Source of the DNA: Myxococcota bacterium
GTDB taxonomy: Bacteria > Myxococcota_A > UBA796
Length of the DNA: 64,000 nt
NCBI GenBank assembly: GCA_029251165.1
Contig: JAQXDW010000015.1
Span: 1-64,000, forward strand
Reading direction: 5' to 3'
The notes beneath the pieces are model-generated. The model saw only the letters and a list, made by a program, of their open reading frames with translations, was not told where the DNA came from and made no database searches. Below, in pieces: positions 17,601-24,614 of this stretch. The position numbers were made by a program, and so were the translations under genes. The stretch's first letter is position 1. Each line of letters opens with the position of its first letter.

Positions 17601-18734
17601 TCAGCGCACCCGAGCGCGCCAGAACGGCGACACCCCGCTCTCCCGGTGCACCGTCTCCCCCATCATCGGAGAGAGGAGCTGCACATCGCTGGGGCCAGCC
17701 AGCTCGATGAGGCGGCGGATCGGCTGATCCCAGGCGTGGGTCGAGAGGCTGAAGGTGCCCCAGTGAATCGGCATCATCGTGCGGCCACGGACCAGCTGGT
17801 GGGTCCTCAGCGCGTTGTCGGGACCGAGGTGGATGCTCGCCCAGTGAGGATTCCAGGCTCCCGACTCCACCAGGGTCAGGTCAAAGCCTCCGAATCGCTC
17901 GCCGATCTCAGCAAAGCTGTCCTCAAGCGGTCCAGTGTCTCCCGAGAACCAGACCGAGCTCTTCGGACCTTGAATCGCCCAGGAAGACCAGAACGTCTGG
18001 GTCGCGGTGCCCGGTCCCCGCCCTGCGAAGTGGCGAGAGGGAGTCGCGGTCACGCTCACCTCCCCCACCTCTGCCGCCTCCCACCAGTCCAGCTCGGTGA
18101 TGTTGCCCGCAGGCACTCCCCAGGACTCCAGGTGTGCTCCGACCCCAAGCGAGGTGATGAACCGGGTGTTGCGCCCGATGAGCTTGGCGATCGTCGGATA
18201 GTCGAGGTGGTCGTAGTGATCGTGGGAGAGGATGACCGCGTCGAGCGGCGGGAGGCGCTCGACAGGAACCGGGGCAGCGTGAAACCGCTTGGGCCCCATC
18301 CAGGACACCGGAGCGGCACGAGGACCAAAGACCGGATCCGTCAGGATGAGGTGACCATCCACCTCAATGAGCACCGAGCTGTGCCCCAGCCAGGTCACCC
18401 GCAGGGCCTCCCCCTGTCCGGGAAGCAGGCTGCCGGTCGGCGGGGTCTGGATCGGAAACGCCGCTCGGGGTGTCCGCTCTTCCCGCCCCGCGACATACAT
18501 CCAGGCCAGCCCGCCGGGATCGGAGATCGCCTGCGTCGTGGTGATCGGGTTGTGGAAGCGGGTGCCGTCAAAGTGGGGAGAGGACTGGATGCGCTCCAGG
18601 CGAGCACCCGTCACCTGGCCACCCAGCGCCGGCATGCCCATCTTCGCCCCGCAGGAGCGAAGCCCGGTGGCGTGTGCCAGGGCGTCAGGCATCTCGGGAG
18701 TATCAGTCGACATCGTGTGCTCCGGGGTGGTCAC
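17601..18734 (-). CDS. metallo-beta-lactamase-fold hydrolase, NAPE-PLD/UlaG-like
   Basis: A 377-residue MBL-fold protein with all zinc motifs: VTWLGHSSVLIEVDG leading in, AVILSHDHYDHLD (HxHxDH), SRHFAGRG, WFSGDTGP with the bridging Asp, and MPIHWGTF with the last His. The arrangement, including ILTDPVFGPRAAP and the terminal HWGTF, is that of N-acylphosphatidylethanolamine phospholipase D-like and UlaG-like hydrolases. There is no signal peptide, so it is probably cytoplasmic. The start at 18734 or ATG 18713 is uncertain. Substrate unknown. Confidence 0.85.
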   Translation of the reverse strand: MTTPEHTMSTDTPEMPDALAHATGLRSCGAKMGMPALGGQVTGARLERIQSSPHFDGTRFHNPITTTQAISDPGGLAWMYVAGREERTPRAAFPIQTPPTGSLLPGQGEALRVTWLGHSSVLIEVDGHLILTDPVFGPRAAPVSWMGPKRFHAAPVPVERLPPLDAVILSHDHYDHLDYPTIAKLIGRNTRFITSLGVGAHLESWGVPAGNITELDWWEAAEVGEVSVTATPSRHFAGRGPGTATQTFWSSWAIQGPKSSVWFSGDTGPLEDSFAEIGERFGGFDLTLVESGAWNPHWASIHLGPDNALRTHQLVRGRTMMPIHWGTFSLSTHAWDQPIRRLIELAGPSDVQLLSPMMGETVHRESGVSPFWRARVR

Positions 18735-18802
18735 CGGAGCGTACGCCGCAGGATCGGCAGCGGCATTCGCAGATCACGCCAGCCCTGCCTCGGGTGGCGT
18801 GA

Positions 18803-19489
18803 TCAGACCTCGCAGCCATCCGATTCGCAAGCCGCTCCTGCCGAGATGACCGGTGCAGGGGCCTCCGCCTGACACTGCATCAGCACCCGCTGGAAGACCT
18901 CGACCGGCTGGGCACCGGAGAGCGCAACCTTCTGGTTGAACACAAAGAAGGGCACGCCCTGGATGCCGAGCTGCTGGGCCTGCTGCTCATCGGCACGCAC
19001 AGCAGCGGTGTAGGCGTCGCTGTCGAGCATCGCTCGGACTGCCGAGGCGGAGAGCCCGACCTCCGCCAGCAGCGCGGCGAGGACCTCGGGCGCGCTGAGG
19101 TCTGCGCCCTCGGTGAAGTAGGCTGCCAGGAGGCGCTCCTTGGCTGCATCCTGGCAGCCATGCTCCGCTGCGAGGTGCAGGGTTCGGTGGGCATCGAAGG
19201 TGTTGACCCGGATGCTCTCGGTGAGCCGGAGCGCCAGCCCTGAGGCCGTGCCCATCGACACGACCCGCTCAACCATCGCCTCGACCTGCGCCCGACTCTG
19301 GCGGTACTTCGCCATCAGCACCGCCACAATGTCGGTCTCTGCGCTGGGATCGCGGGGGGTTGGATCCAGCTCGAAGCTGTGCCAGACCACCTCAGCCTCT
19401 GCCCCGGTGGCCGCCAGCGCAGCCTCCAGATGGCGCTTGCCGATGTAGCAGAAGGGACAGGCAATGTCCGACCAGATGTCGATGCGCAT
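18803..19489 (-). CDS. DsbA-family oxidoreductase, FrnE-like
   Basis: A 228-residue thioredoxin-fold protein starting at ATG 19489 (MRIDIWSDIACPFCYIGK); the frame further upstream is not conserved-looking. The CPFC active site (Cys11, Cys14) is followed by the helical insert typical of FrnE / 2-hydroxychromene-2-carboxylate isomerase-like proteins, the motif RVNTFDAHRTLHLAAEHG, and the cis-Pro loop LGIQGVPFFVFNQKVALSGAQP. It has no signal peptide, in line with cytoplasmic FrnE proteins linked to disulfide chemistry and oxidative stress. The C terminus carries two extra Cys (AACESDGCEV), which is unusual and could bind metal. Confidence 0.9.
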   Translation of the reverse strand: MRIDIWSDIACPFCYIGKRHLEAALAATGAEAEVVWHSFELDPTPRDPSAETDIVAVLMAKYRQSRAQVEAMVERVVSMGTASGLALRLTESIRVNTFDAHRTLHLAAEHGCQDAAKERLLAAYFTEGADLSAPEVLAALLAEVGLSASAVRAMLDSDAYTAAVRADEQQAQQLGIQGVPFFVFNQKVALSGAQPVEVFQRVLMQCQAEAPAPVISAGAACESDGCEV

Positions 19490-19615
19490 GGGCACTCCCG
19501 AAGCAGACCCGCAGAGAAGAGCCCCTGCGGTACCTCTTCTACCCACCGACTCCAGGAAGGAAAGGCGCGTCTCGCTCTGCCCCGACGCCGACAGCAGCAG
19601 CGGCGGGTGCTGCAC

Positions 19616-21922
19616 TCAGCGCTGGGCGGCGATCGCGGGAAGGGTGTGGTCGCCCAGCTGGACGATCTCATTGTTCACCAGGGCAATGTTGGCGCTGTCC
19701 ATGACCCGGTTGGAGTCGAGCCCAAGCTCGCTGAGATCCCAGGTGGTCCCGTCGAGGACATCGAGGACCGACAGGCTATTGGGGTTGTCCATCCAGATCA
19801 CGCGCTCACTCAGCCACCGAGCATGGCTGAGGTCAACCTCGCCGCTGGCCTCAAAGTCCGAGAACGGCCCCGCGACAGAGAGCACCTGGTCGTGGATGCC
19901 GACGGTGTAGAGCTGATCTTGCGGGCCGCGAATCAAGACCGCGTTCCCCAGCCCATCCCACTGCCCTGAGGTCTGTGGCCCCTCGCCAAAGGGCACCTCT
20001 TGTCCATTCCAGCGCACGGTGGTCTCACCAACCTCGATGCGTTGTCGGTAGAAGATTATGGAGGAGTGGACAACGCTGCAGTGGCTGGTGCGGGTGGAGA
20101 CACGCAGGCTGGCCCTTACATCCTCGCTGACCTGCGGCTTGCGGGAGGGGCTGAGCTGCTCGCTCTCGGGTAACGCCCGGGAGACGACGAGCTCTTCAGC
20201 CATGTGAATCCAGCCTGAGTTCCAGTCATCCGGAACGGGGCAGGGACGCGTCATGGCGGCATCATGCTCCGTGGTGGTGATGCGAACGGTGCCCTCCATG
20301 TCGCGGAGCCGGCTGCGCTGGTTGGAGACGACCGAGAGGGGCTGATGGCCGGCGCCATCCTGCCATGCCCAGACCGCAGTGTGCTTGGCAGTCTGAACGA
20401 TGATGCTCTCTTCGAGGCTCGAGATCGGTCCAGTCACCCGCAGCTGCTGATCATGGAGCTCGATGCTGTAGAGGTGCTGCTGTGGTCCGTGGACCAGGAC
20501 CGCGTTCCGACTGGCATCCCACTCCTGCTGGGCCGGCAGGCTGTCTGCAAAGTCAACCGTCTGGTTCCTCCAGCGCACCCCGCTCGACTCCAGCTCGACC
20601 AGCTCATCTCCAAGGTAGAGCTGGTTAGACGTCAGACCACACGCTCCGCTGTCCAGGTCAAGGATGTACTGCTGGCCGATGTTGCCAAGGCTCAAGAGCA
20701 CTCCGCGTCCGTCGCTGCGCCACTGCGAGTCCGAGACGGAGTTGGAGTTGAGGACCTGGTCACAGGAGAGAGACTGACCGCTGCTCATCAGGGTTGGGGT
20801 GACCTCAGAGGTCTGAGGATACGTCGTCGCGAAGAAGCCCGCAGACCGCTGATCATCGACATGACTGGTGAACCCAAGGACGCTGCCGCGCTCTCCGAGA
20901 TACGCCTCGTAGTGCCAGCCTGGGAGGCGGCGAAAGCCATCTTCCGCCGAGTGTGTCCAGTAGCGCACATTGAGCGAATTACTCAACGAGTTGTGCTTGG
21001 ACCGATACAGCGTCATCGAGCCATCGGAGGTGATCGAGGTGGACACGTAGTTTGAGGGCAGGATGCCGCGCGACCACACCAGCTCAATGCCAATGGAGGC
21101 GGCGGTCAGGCCCACCAGCACGAGCGCAGGAATCAAGAAGCGTCTGCGGCTGCGGCTCACTGCGCTGCCCCACACACCAGCGGTCCGCTCCCACCGATAG
21201 GAGAGGGCCAGGGCAGCTGCGGTGAAGCCAACCGTACGGACCGCGAAGCCCACTGACAGGCTCCAGTCATGCATCCAGATGCTCGAGGAGAACAGCCCGG
21301 CCCCGATGACCACCAGTCCTGCCAGCGGGCCCACGATGAGGGAGAGCCCGGAGAGACGAGTCCGAGCAGCAGCAACGGAGGCGTACAGGGCGGGGTAGAT
21401 GAAGAATATCGGGGGCTCAAACTCGCTCGGATTTTTGCCGTACTGGGAGAGGATCTCGAGCTGCACCTGGAGCTCGAGGTGCAGGGCGACGATGGCGCCG
21501 CCGACCAGGACAAGGTGCACAGCCTGGCGACCGAGCTGCCGGGCCCAGGCCGGGCCGCCCAGACCGCGCCAGAACGCGTCCGACTCTGCGCGCCCTCCAG
21601 CGGCAGCCAGGATGCAGACCAGCGGGGCAACCGTCATGAAGAGGAAGTACAGCCACGATGACGCGTCGACGGCATTGTTAAACAGCCGGCCGAGGGGCAG
21701 GAGTCCGGGCAGCAAGGCGAACACCAGCCAGCGACTGGACACCTCCCGCCAGACCGACAGCCCCGCGGTCGCCGTGGCAGTCATCGTCGCGGGACCGGGT
21801 CGGCCCATGGCGGCATGCGCGCTGCTGGTGGCTGCGGCCAGGGGGGCGGCAAGCTGCGCCGCGAGATCAGGCCGAGGCGTCGAAGTCTCGGCGAGTCGAA
21901 GCTTGGGGGGCGTCTGCATCAT
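19616..21922 (-). CDS. ABC transporter membrane subunit with large C-terminal extracytoplasmic region
   Basis: A 768-residue protein, last gene of a GntR-ATPase-permease operon; its ATG overlaps the ATPase stop. Residues about 60-300 contain 7-8 hydrophobic helices (VFALLPGLLPLGRLF; YFLFMTVAPLVCILAAAGG; LVLVGGAIVALHLEL; RFLIPALVLVGLTAASIGI). The remaining 460 residues are soluble and beta-rich. They contain an internal duplication of about 55 residues: RWRNQTVDFADSLPAQQEWD...NAVLVHGPQQHLYSIELHDQ and RWNGQEVPFGEGPQTSGQWD...NAVLIRGPQDQLYTVGIHDQ, encoded near 20420-20580 and 19870-20015. YtrC/YtrD-like permeases lack such a domain, so this one may sense or bind an extracellular ligand. The membrane part as permease is inferred mainly from the operon. 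Confidence 0.7.
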   Translation of the reverse strand: MMQTPPKLRLAETSTPRPDLAAQLAAPLAAATSSAHAAMGRPGPATMTATATAGLSVWREVSSRWLVFALLPGLLPLGRLFNNAVDASSWLYFLFMTVAPLVCILAAAGGRAESDAFWRGLGGPAWARQLGRQAVHLVLVGGAIVALHLELQVQLEILSQYGKNPSEFEPPIFFIYPALYASVAAARTRLSGLSLIVGPLAGLVVIGAGLFSSSIWMHDWSLSVGFAVRTVGFTAAALALSYRWERTAGVWGSAVSRSRRRFLIPALVLVGLTAASIGIELVWSRGILPSNYVSTSITSDGSMTLYRSKHNSLSNSLNVRYWTHSAEDGFRRLPGWHYEAYLGERGSVLGFTSHVDDQRSAGFFATTYPQTSEVTPTLMSSGQSLSCDQVLNSNSVSDSQWRSDGRGVLLSLGNIGQQYILDLDSGACGLTSNQLYLGDELVELESSGVRWRNQTVDFADSLPAQQEWDASRNAVLVHGPQQHLYSIELHDQQLRVTGPISSLEESIIVQTAKHTAVWAWQDGAGHQPLSVVSNQRSRLRDMEGTVRITTTEHDAAMTRPCPVPDDWNSGWIHMAEELVVSRALPESEQLSPSRKPQVSEDVRASLRVSTRTSHCSVVHSSIIFYRQRIEVGETTVRWNGQEVPFGEGPQTSGQWDGLGNAVLIRGPQDQLYTVGIHDQVLSVAGPFSDFEASGEVDLSHARWLSERVIWMDNPNSLSVLDVLDGTTWDLSELGLDSNRVMDSANIALVNNEIVQLGDHTLPAIAAQR

Positions 21923-22782
21923 GGGCTCACCAGGGCTGCGATCAGTTCATCAAGGCGAAGGGGAGAGGGCTGGAAGCGAACCCCGGCTGTGGCCAGCAGG
22001 GCGCGGACCTGACCGTCGGGATCGTCGAGGATGAGGTCGTCGGTCTCCCCACGGGTTCGGCGCTGGAGGATGCACCCATCGATCGCGGAGAGCGCAGCGC
22101 CGCCGCCGACGGTTCGGATCGCGACGAACCGCCCCCGCCAGGCCTCCATCGCGCCCCAGCCTGTGACCCGTCCGCCGTTGAGGAGGAGCAGGTCAGTGCA
22201 CAGGCGCTCGACGACCTCGGCATCCTGAGCCGCGAGGAGGATGGTGGCGCCTTCGGCGCGCCGGGAGATCCAGCGCTCAGCGTGTGCCCGAGCGACCGGA
22301 TCGAGTCCGAGGAAGGGATCATCGAGCAGGTAGCAGGAGGCATCGCGGCCGAGGGTGAGGATCAGGCCAAGCCGCAGCCGCTGCCCCTGAGAGAGCCCAC
22401 GGACCGGGACGCGCGGCGGGAGGCCCATCTGCTTGATGAGCGCGCCGCCGATCTCCGGGTTCCAGCCGGGGAGGAATCGGGCGATGCCCAGCCAGCGGCG
22501 CACCGAGATGTTGGCATCTCCTCGAAAGCCCTCGGGAAGGTAGACCGCGTTCGCGGTGCCGGTGATGCTCCCGGCATCGGGCCGGAGGACCCCGGCGGCG
22601 GCAGCGAGGAGGGTGCTCTTGCCGGCGCCGTTGATCCCGATGATGCCCACGCAGGCACCAGGCTGAATGACCGCAGAGATGTCGGTGAGCACACCGACAG
22701 AGACACCGCGGAGGACGACGGAGGACGGTGCAGGAGTGGGCGCAGGTGCGGAGCGGAAGCGCTCTCGAAGCTGAGCGATCAT
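21919..22782 (-). CDS. ABC transporter ATP-binding protein (YtrB-like)
   Basis: A 287-residue ATPase with Walker A GINGAGKST (49-57), signature LSQGQRLRLGL (about 130-140), Walker B YLLDDPFLGLD (151-161), and a downstream H-loop position occupied by Gln-Asp (LLAAQDAEVVERL). That means the switch His is replaced by Gln, which may slow hydrolysis. Start and stop overlap the GntR gene and the permease gene by four bases each. This is the usual layout of YtrA-type regulator/ABC operons that respond to cell-envelope-active compounds. Confidence 0.92.
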   Translation of the reverse strand: MIAQLRERFRSAPAPTPAPSSVVLRGVSVGVLTDISAVIQPGACVGIIGINGAGKSTLLAAAAGVLRPDAGSITGTANAVYLPEGFRGDANISVRRWLGIARFLPGWNPEIGGALIKQMGLPPRVPVRGLSQGQRLRLGLILTLGRDASCYLLDDPFLGLDPVARAHAERWISRRAEGATILLAAQDAEVVERLCTDLLLLNGGRVTGWGAMEAWRGRFVAIRTVGGGAALSAIDGCILQRRTRGETDDLILDDPDGQVRALLATAGVRFQPSPLRLDELIAALVSP

Positions 22783-23162
22783 GCAAGCTCCCGGTCGCGC
22801 TGAACGCCCTCAGTGATGAGCGCCTCATCGAGGAGGTTCATCGCGGTCTCTGCGGGTAGACCCAGCTCCCCGGTCCGCTGTGCCATGCGCCGCGCCTCCT
22901 CTCGGAGGAGATCGACAGGACCGGGAATCACAGAGAGAACCACCCGATGGCGACCGCCACGCTGGCGCTCGATCAGGCCCTCGTCTTCGAGGAGCTGAAA
23001 GCCACGGCGGACGGTGTGGTAGTTGACGCGGAGGTCTGCCGCCAGCTCGCGGAGAGAAGGCAGCTCCTCCCCCGGAGAGAGCTGACCGCTGGCCACGCTC
23101 ACCCGGAGCGCATCCGCGAGCTGGCGGTAGAGGGGAACACCGTTGGTGGGATCAAGTGTCAT
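22779..23162 (-). CDS. GntR-family regulator, YtrA subfamily
   Basis: A 127-residue protein with an N-terminal winged helix: PLYRQLADALRVSVASGQ, LSPGEELPSLRELAADLRVN and YHTVRRGFQLLEDEGLIERQ are the classical GntR blocks. The short C-terminal helical tail of about 50 residues (DLLREEARRMAQRTGELGLP) is typical of the YtrA type, which dimerises but usually lacks a large effector domain. A perfect palindrome lies two bases upstream of the ATG, so it almost certainly represses its own operon with the ABC genes. Confidence 0.95.
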   Translation of the reverse strand: MTLDPTNGVPLYRQLADALRVSVASGQLSPGEELPSLRELAADLRVNYHTVRRGFQLLEDEGLIERQRGGRHRVVLSVIPGPVDLLREEARRMAQRTGELGLPAETAMNLLDEALITEGVQRDRELA

Positions 23163-23164
23163 GC

Positions 23165-23188
23165 AGTGATCTATATCAATAGATCACT
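23165..23188. promoter_or_regulatory. operator palindrome of the GntR/ABC operon
   Basis: A perfect 10-bp inverted repeat, agtgatctat-atca-atagatcact, lies directly upstream of the regulator start. The region beyond it (23190-23280) is AT-rich and fits a promoter. Position and symmetry fit autorepression by the YtrA-type protein. Confidence 0.8.
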
Positions 23189-23344
23189 ACAACAGACGAT
23201 CAGTTATTTTCTCCCTCACCGTACGTCTCACCCATTGTTCACTTCAGTCCTTGTGAACACCGATTATTTTTTTTCACATTAAGACCGGACGAGATGACCT
23301 GCCGCCGCTCTGGACGGCGTGGCCCCCTGTGATAGGCCCGCACC

Positions 23345-23725
23345 ATGGGAGAAACCATGGTCAAGGCACTGTCCATCTTGTTCAGCATCATGATGCTGGG
23401 CGGAGCCCTCGGACACATCGTGGCGCCGGAGTTCTACGCCGGGCTCATCCCAGAGCCCATCCCTGAGGCACTCGCCAACGGCTTCGCTGTTCTCATCGAG
23501 GGCACCATCGGCATCGGACTGCTCATCCCGCGACATCGCGCACGGGCCGGGCTGGCGTTTGCCGTGCTGATGATCGGCTTCATGCCGCTGCACATCTGGG
23601 ATGCACTCAAGGCGGCACCGATGGTCGGCAGCCACACCGCAGCAGCCATCCGGCTCGTTGTCCAGGTGCTGCTCATCGCTGGTGGTGTGGCGATCTTTCG
23701 CGCTCGCCAGCAAGACACCCCATGA
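23345..23725 (+). CDS. small DoxX-like membrane protein
   Basis: A 126-residue protein with four predicted helices (LSILFSIMMLGGALGHI; NGFAVLIEGTIGIGLLIP; GLAFAVLMIGFMPLHIWDAL; IRLVVQVLLIAGGVAIF). The pattern of a G-H after helix 1, an E-G-x-x-G in helix 2 and a P-x-H-x-W/D in helix 3 is that of DoxX/DUF417-like small membrane proteins. The start is ATG 23345 or 23357. Its stop overlaps the start of the rhodanese gene (ATGA), so the pair is coupled. DoxX-like proteins linked to sulfurtransferases suggest sulfur or thiol metabolism at the membrane. Confidence 0.8.
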   Translation: MGETMVKALSILFSIMMLGGALGHIVAPEFYAGLIPEPIPEALANGFAVLIEGTIGIGLLIPRHRARAGLAFAVLMIGFMPLHIWDALKAAPMVGSHTAAAIRLVVQVLLIAGGVAIFRARQQDTP

Positions 23726-24045
23726 CGATTCCGCAGATCACTCCCCTGGAGCTCGCCGCCCGGCTCGCTGCTGAGCCTGAGCTGGTGGTGCTCGACGTCC
23801 GACCAGCGGACGAGGTGGCTCGCGCGGCGCTGCCTGGCGCGGTGAACATCCCGGCCGGTGCGCTCGCCTCCCGGCTCATCGAGCTGGATCCAGACGTCCC
23901 CGTTGTGGTGATCTGTCACTTCGGGATGCGCAGCATGGCCGCCGCGGCGTTCCTGCTGGACCGAGACTTCGACGACGTCGCCAGCCTGACCGGCGGCATC
24001 GACCTCTACGCCCGGGACGTGGACACTACCCTCCCCCGATACTGA
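23722..24045 (+). CDS. rhodanese-like sulfurtransferase
   Basis: A 107-residue single-domain rhodanese. It has the family N terminus (ITPLELAARLAAEPELVVLD), the V-R-x-x-x-E-x-A motif (DVRPADEVARAALPGAVNIP), and the active-site loop CHFGMRS with the sulfur-carrying Cys. The loop is six residues, which marks sulfide/thiosulfate rather than phosphatase-type domains. The C-terminal S-L-x-G-G-I-D block is conserved. No signal peptide. It is coupled to the DoxX-like gene by a four-base overlap. Confidence 0.93.
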   Translation: MTIPQITPLELAARLAAEPELVVLDVRPADEVARAALPGAVNIPAGALASRLIELDPDVPVVVICHFGMRSMAAAAFLLDRDFDDVASLTGGIDLYARDVDTTLPRY

Positions 24046-24058
24046 GCCGCTGAGAGGC

Positions 24059-24544
24059 TCAGCCGCCAGCACCCGCCATCCGGATCGCCTCGCGGATGTG
24101 GGTGTCGACGTGTCCGTCGCGGAGGTACTTCTCCTCGACTCGCATCTTGGCTTCCCAGGAGTCGATGCCCCAGAACGTCGACAGGGAGACGGCATCCTCG
24201 TAGGTGACGCCGATCTCGCTGTAGTGACAGCGGATGTCGCGGTTCTCCATGTCAGCCAGCGCCCGGGTGCGGGCCTCGCCCAGCTTGGTCTCCAGCAGCG
24301 CAGACTCACTGCGGAGGAGGAGCTGCCCGATGGCGGACTTGCTCTCGAAGGTGTCCTTTCCCCAGACCTTGGAGAGCACCTTGGCGTCGCAGTAGCCGTA
24401 CTTGCTGCTGACGTACACGGCGAACGGATCGGCGGGGGACTCTGGACTGACCGCTGGCGCGGGCGGAATGTCCGCCGCCGCTGGACGACTGGTCAGGGTG
24501 AAGCCGATGAGGACGAGCGCGGTGAGGAAGCTGGAGATTCGCAT
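24059..24544 (-). CDS. hypothetical secreted protein with an internal duplication
   Basis: A 161-residue protein with a Sec signal peptide (MRISSFLTALVLIGFTLTSRPAAA, cleavage after AAA). The mature part contains two related segments of about 28 residues: YCDAKVLSKVWGKDTFESKS and TYEDAVSLSTFWGIDSWEAK, each with a (V/F)WG-x-D-(T/S)-(F/W)-E core. The cysteines in GYCDA and IRCHY could pair. No family recognised. It is convergent with the rhodanese gene, 13 bp apart. Confidence 0.8.
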   Translation of the reverse strand: MRISSFLTALVLIGFTLTSRPAAADIPPAPAVSPESPADPFAVYVSSKYGYCDAKVLSKVWGKDTFESKSAIGQLLLRSESALLETKLGEARTRALADMENRDIRCHYSEIGVTYEDAVSLSTFWGIDSWEAKMRVEEKYLRDGHVDTHIREAIRMAGAGG

Positions 24545-24614
24545 CCCTTGCCTGTATCCAGTCTGCCGATGCGGATCAGCGACGATCTGAATCGGCCATG
24601 CCTCAGGACACCGC

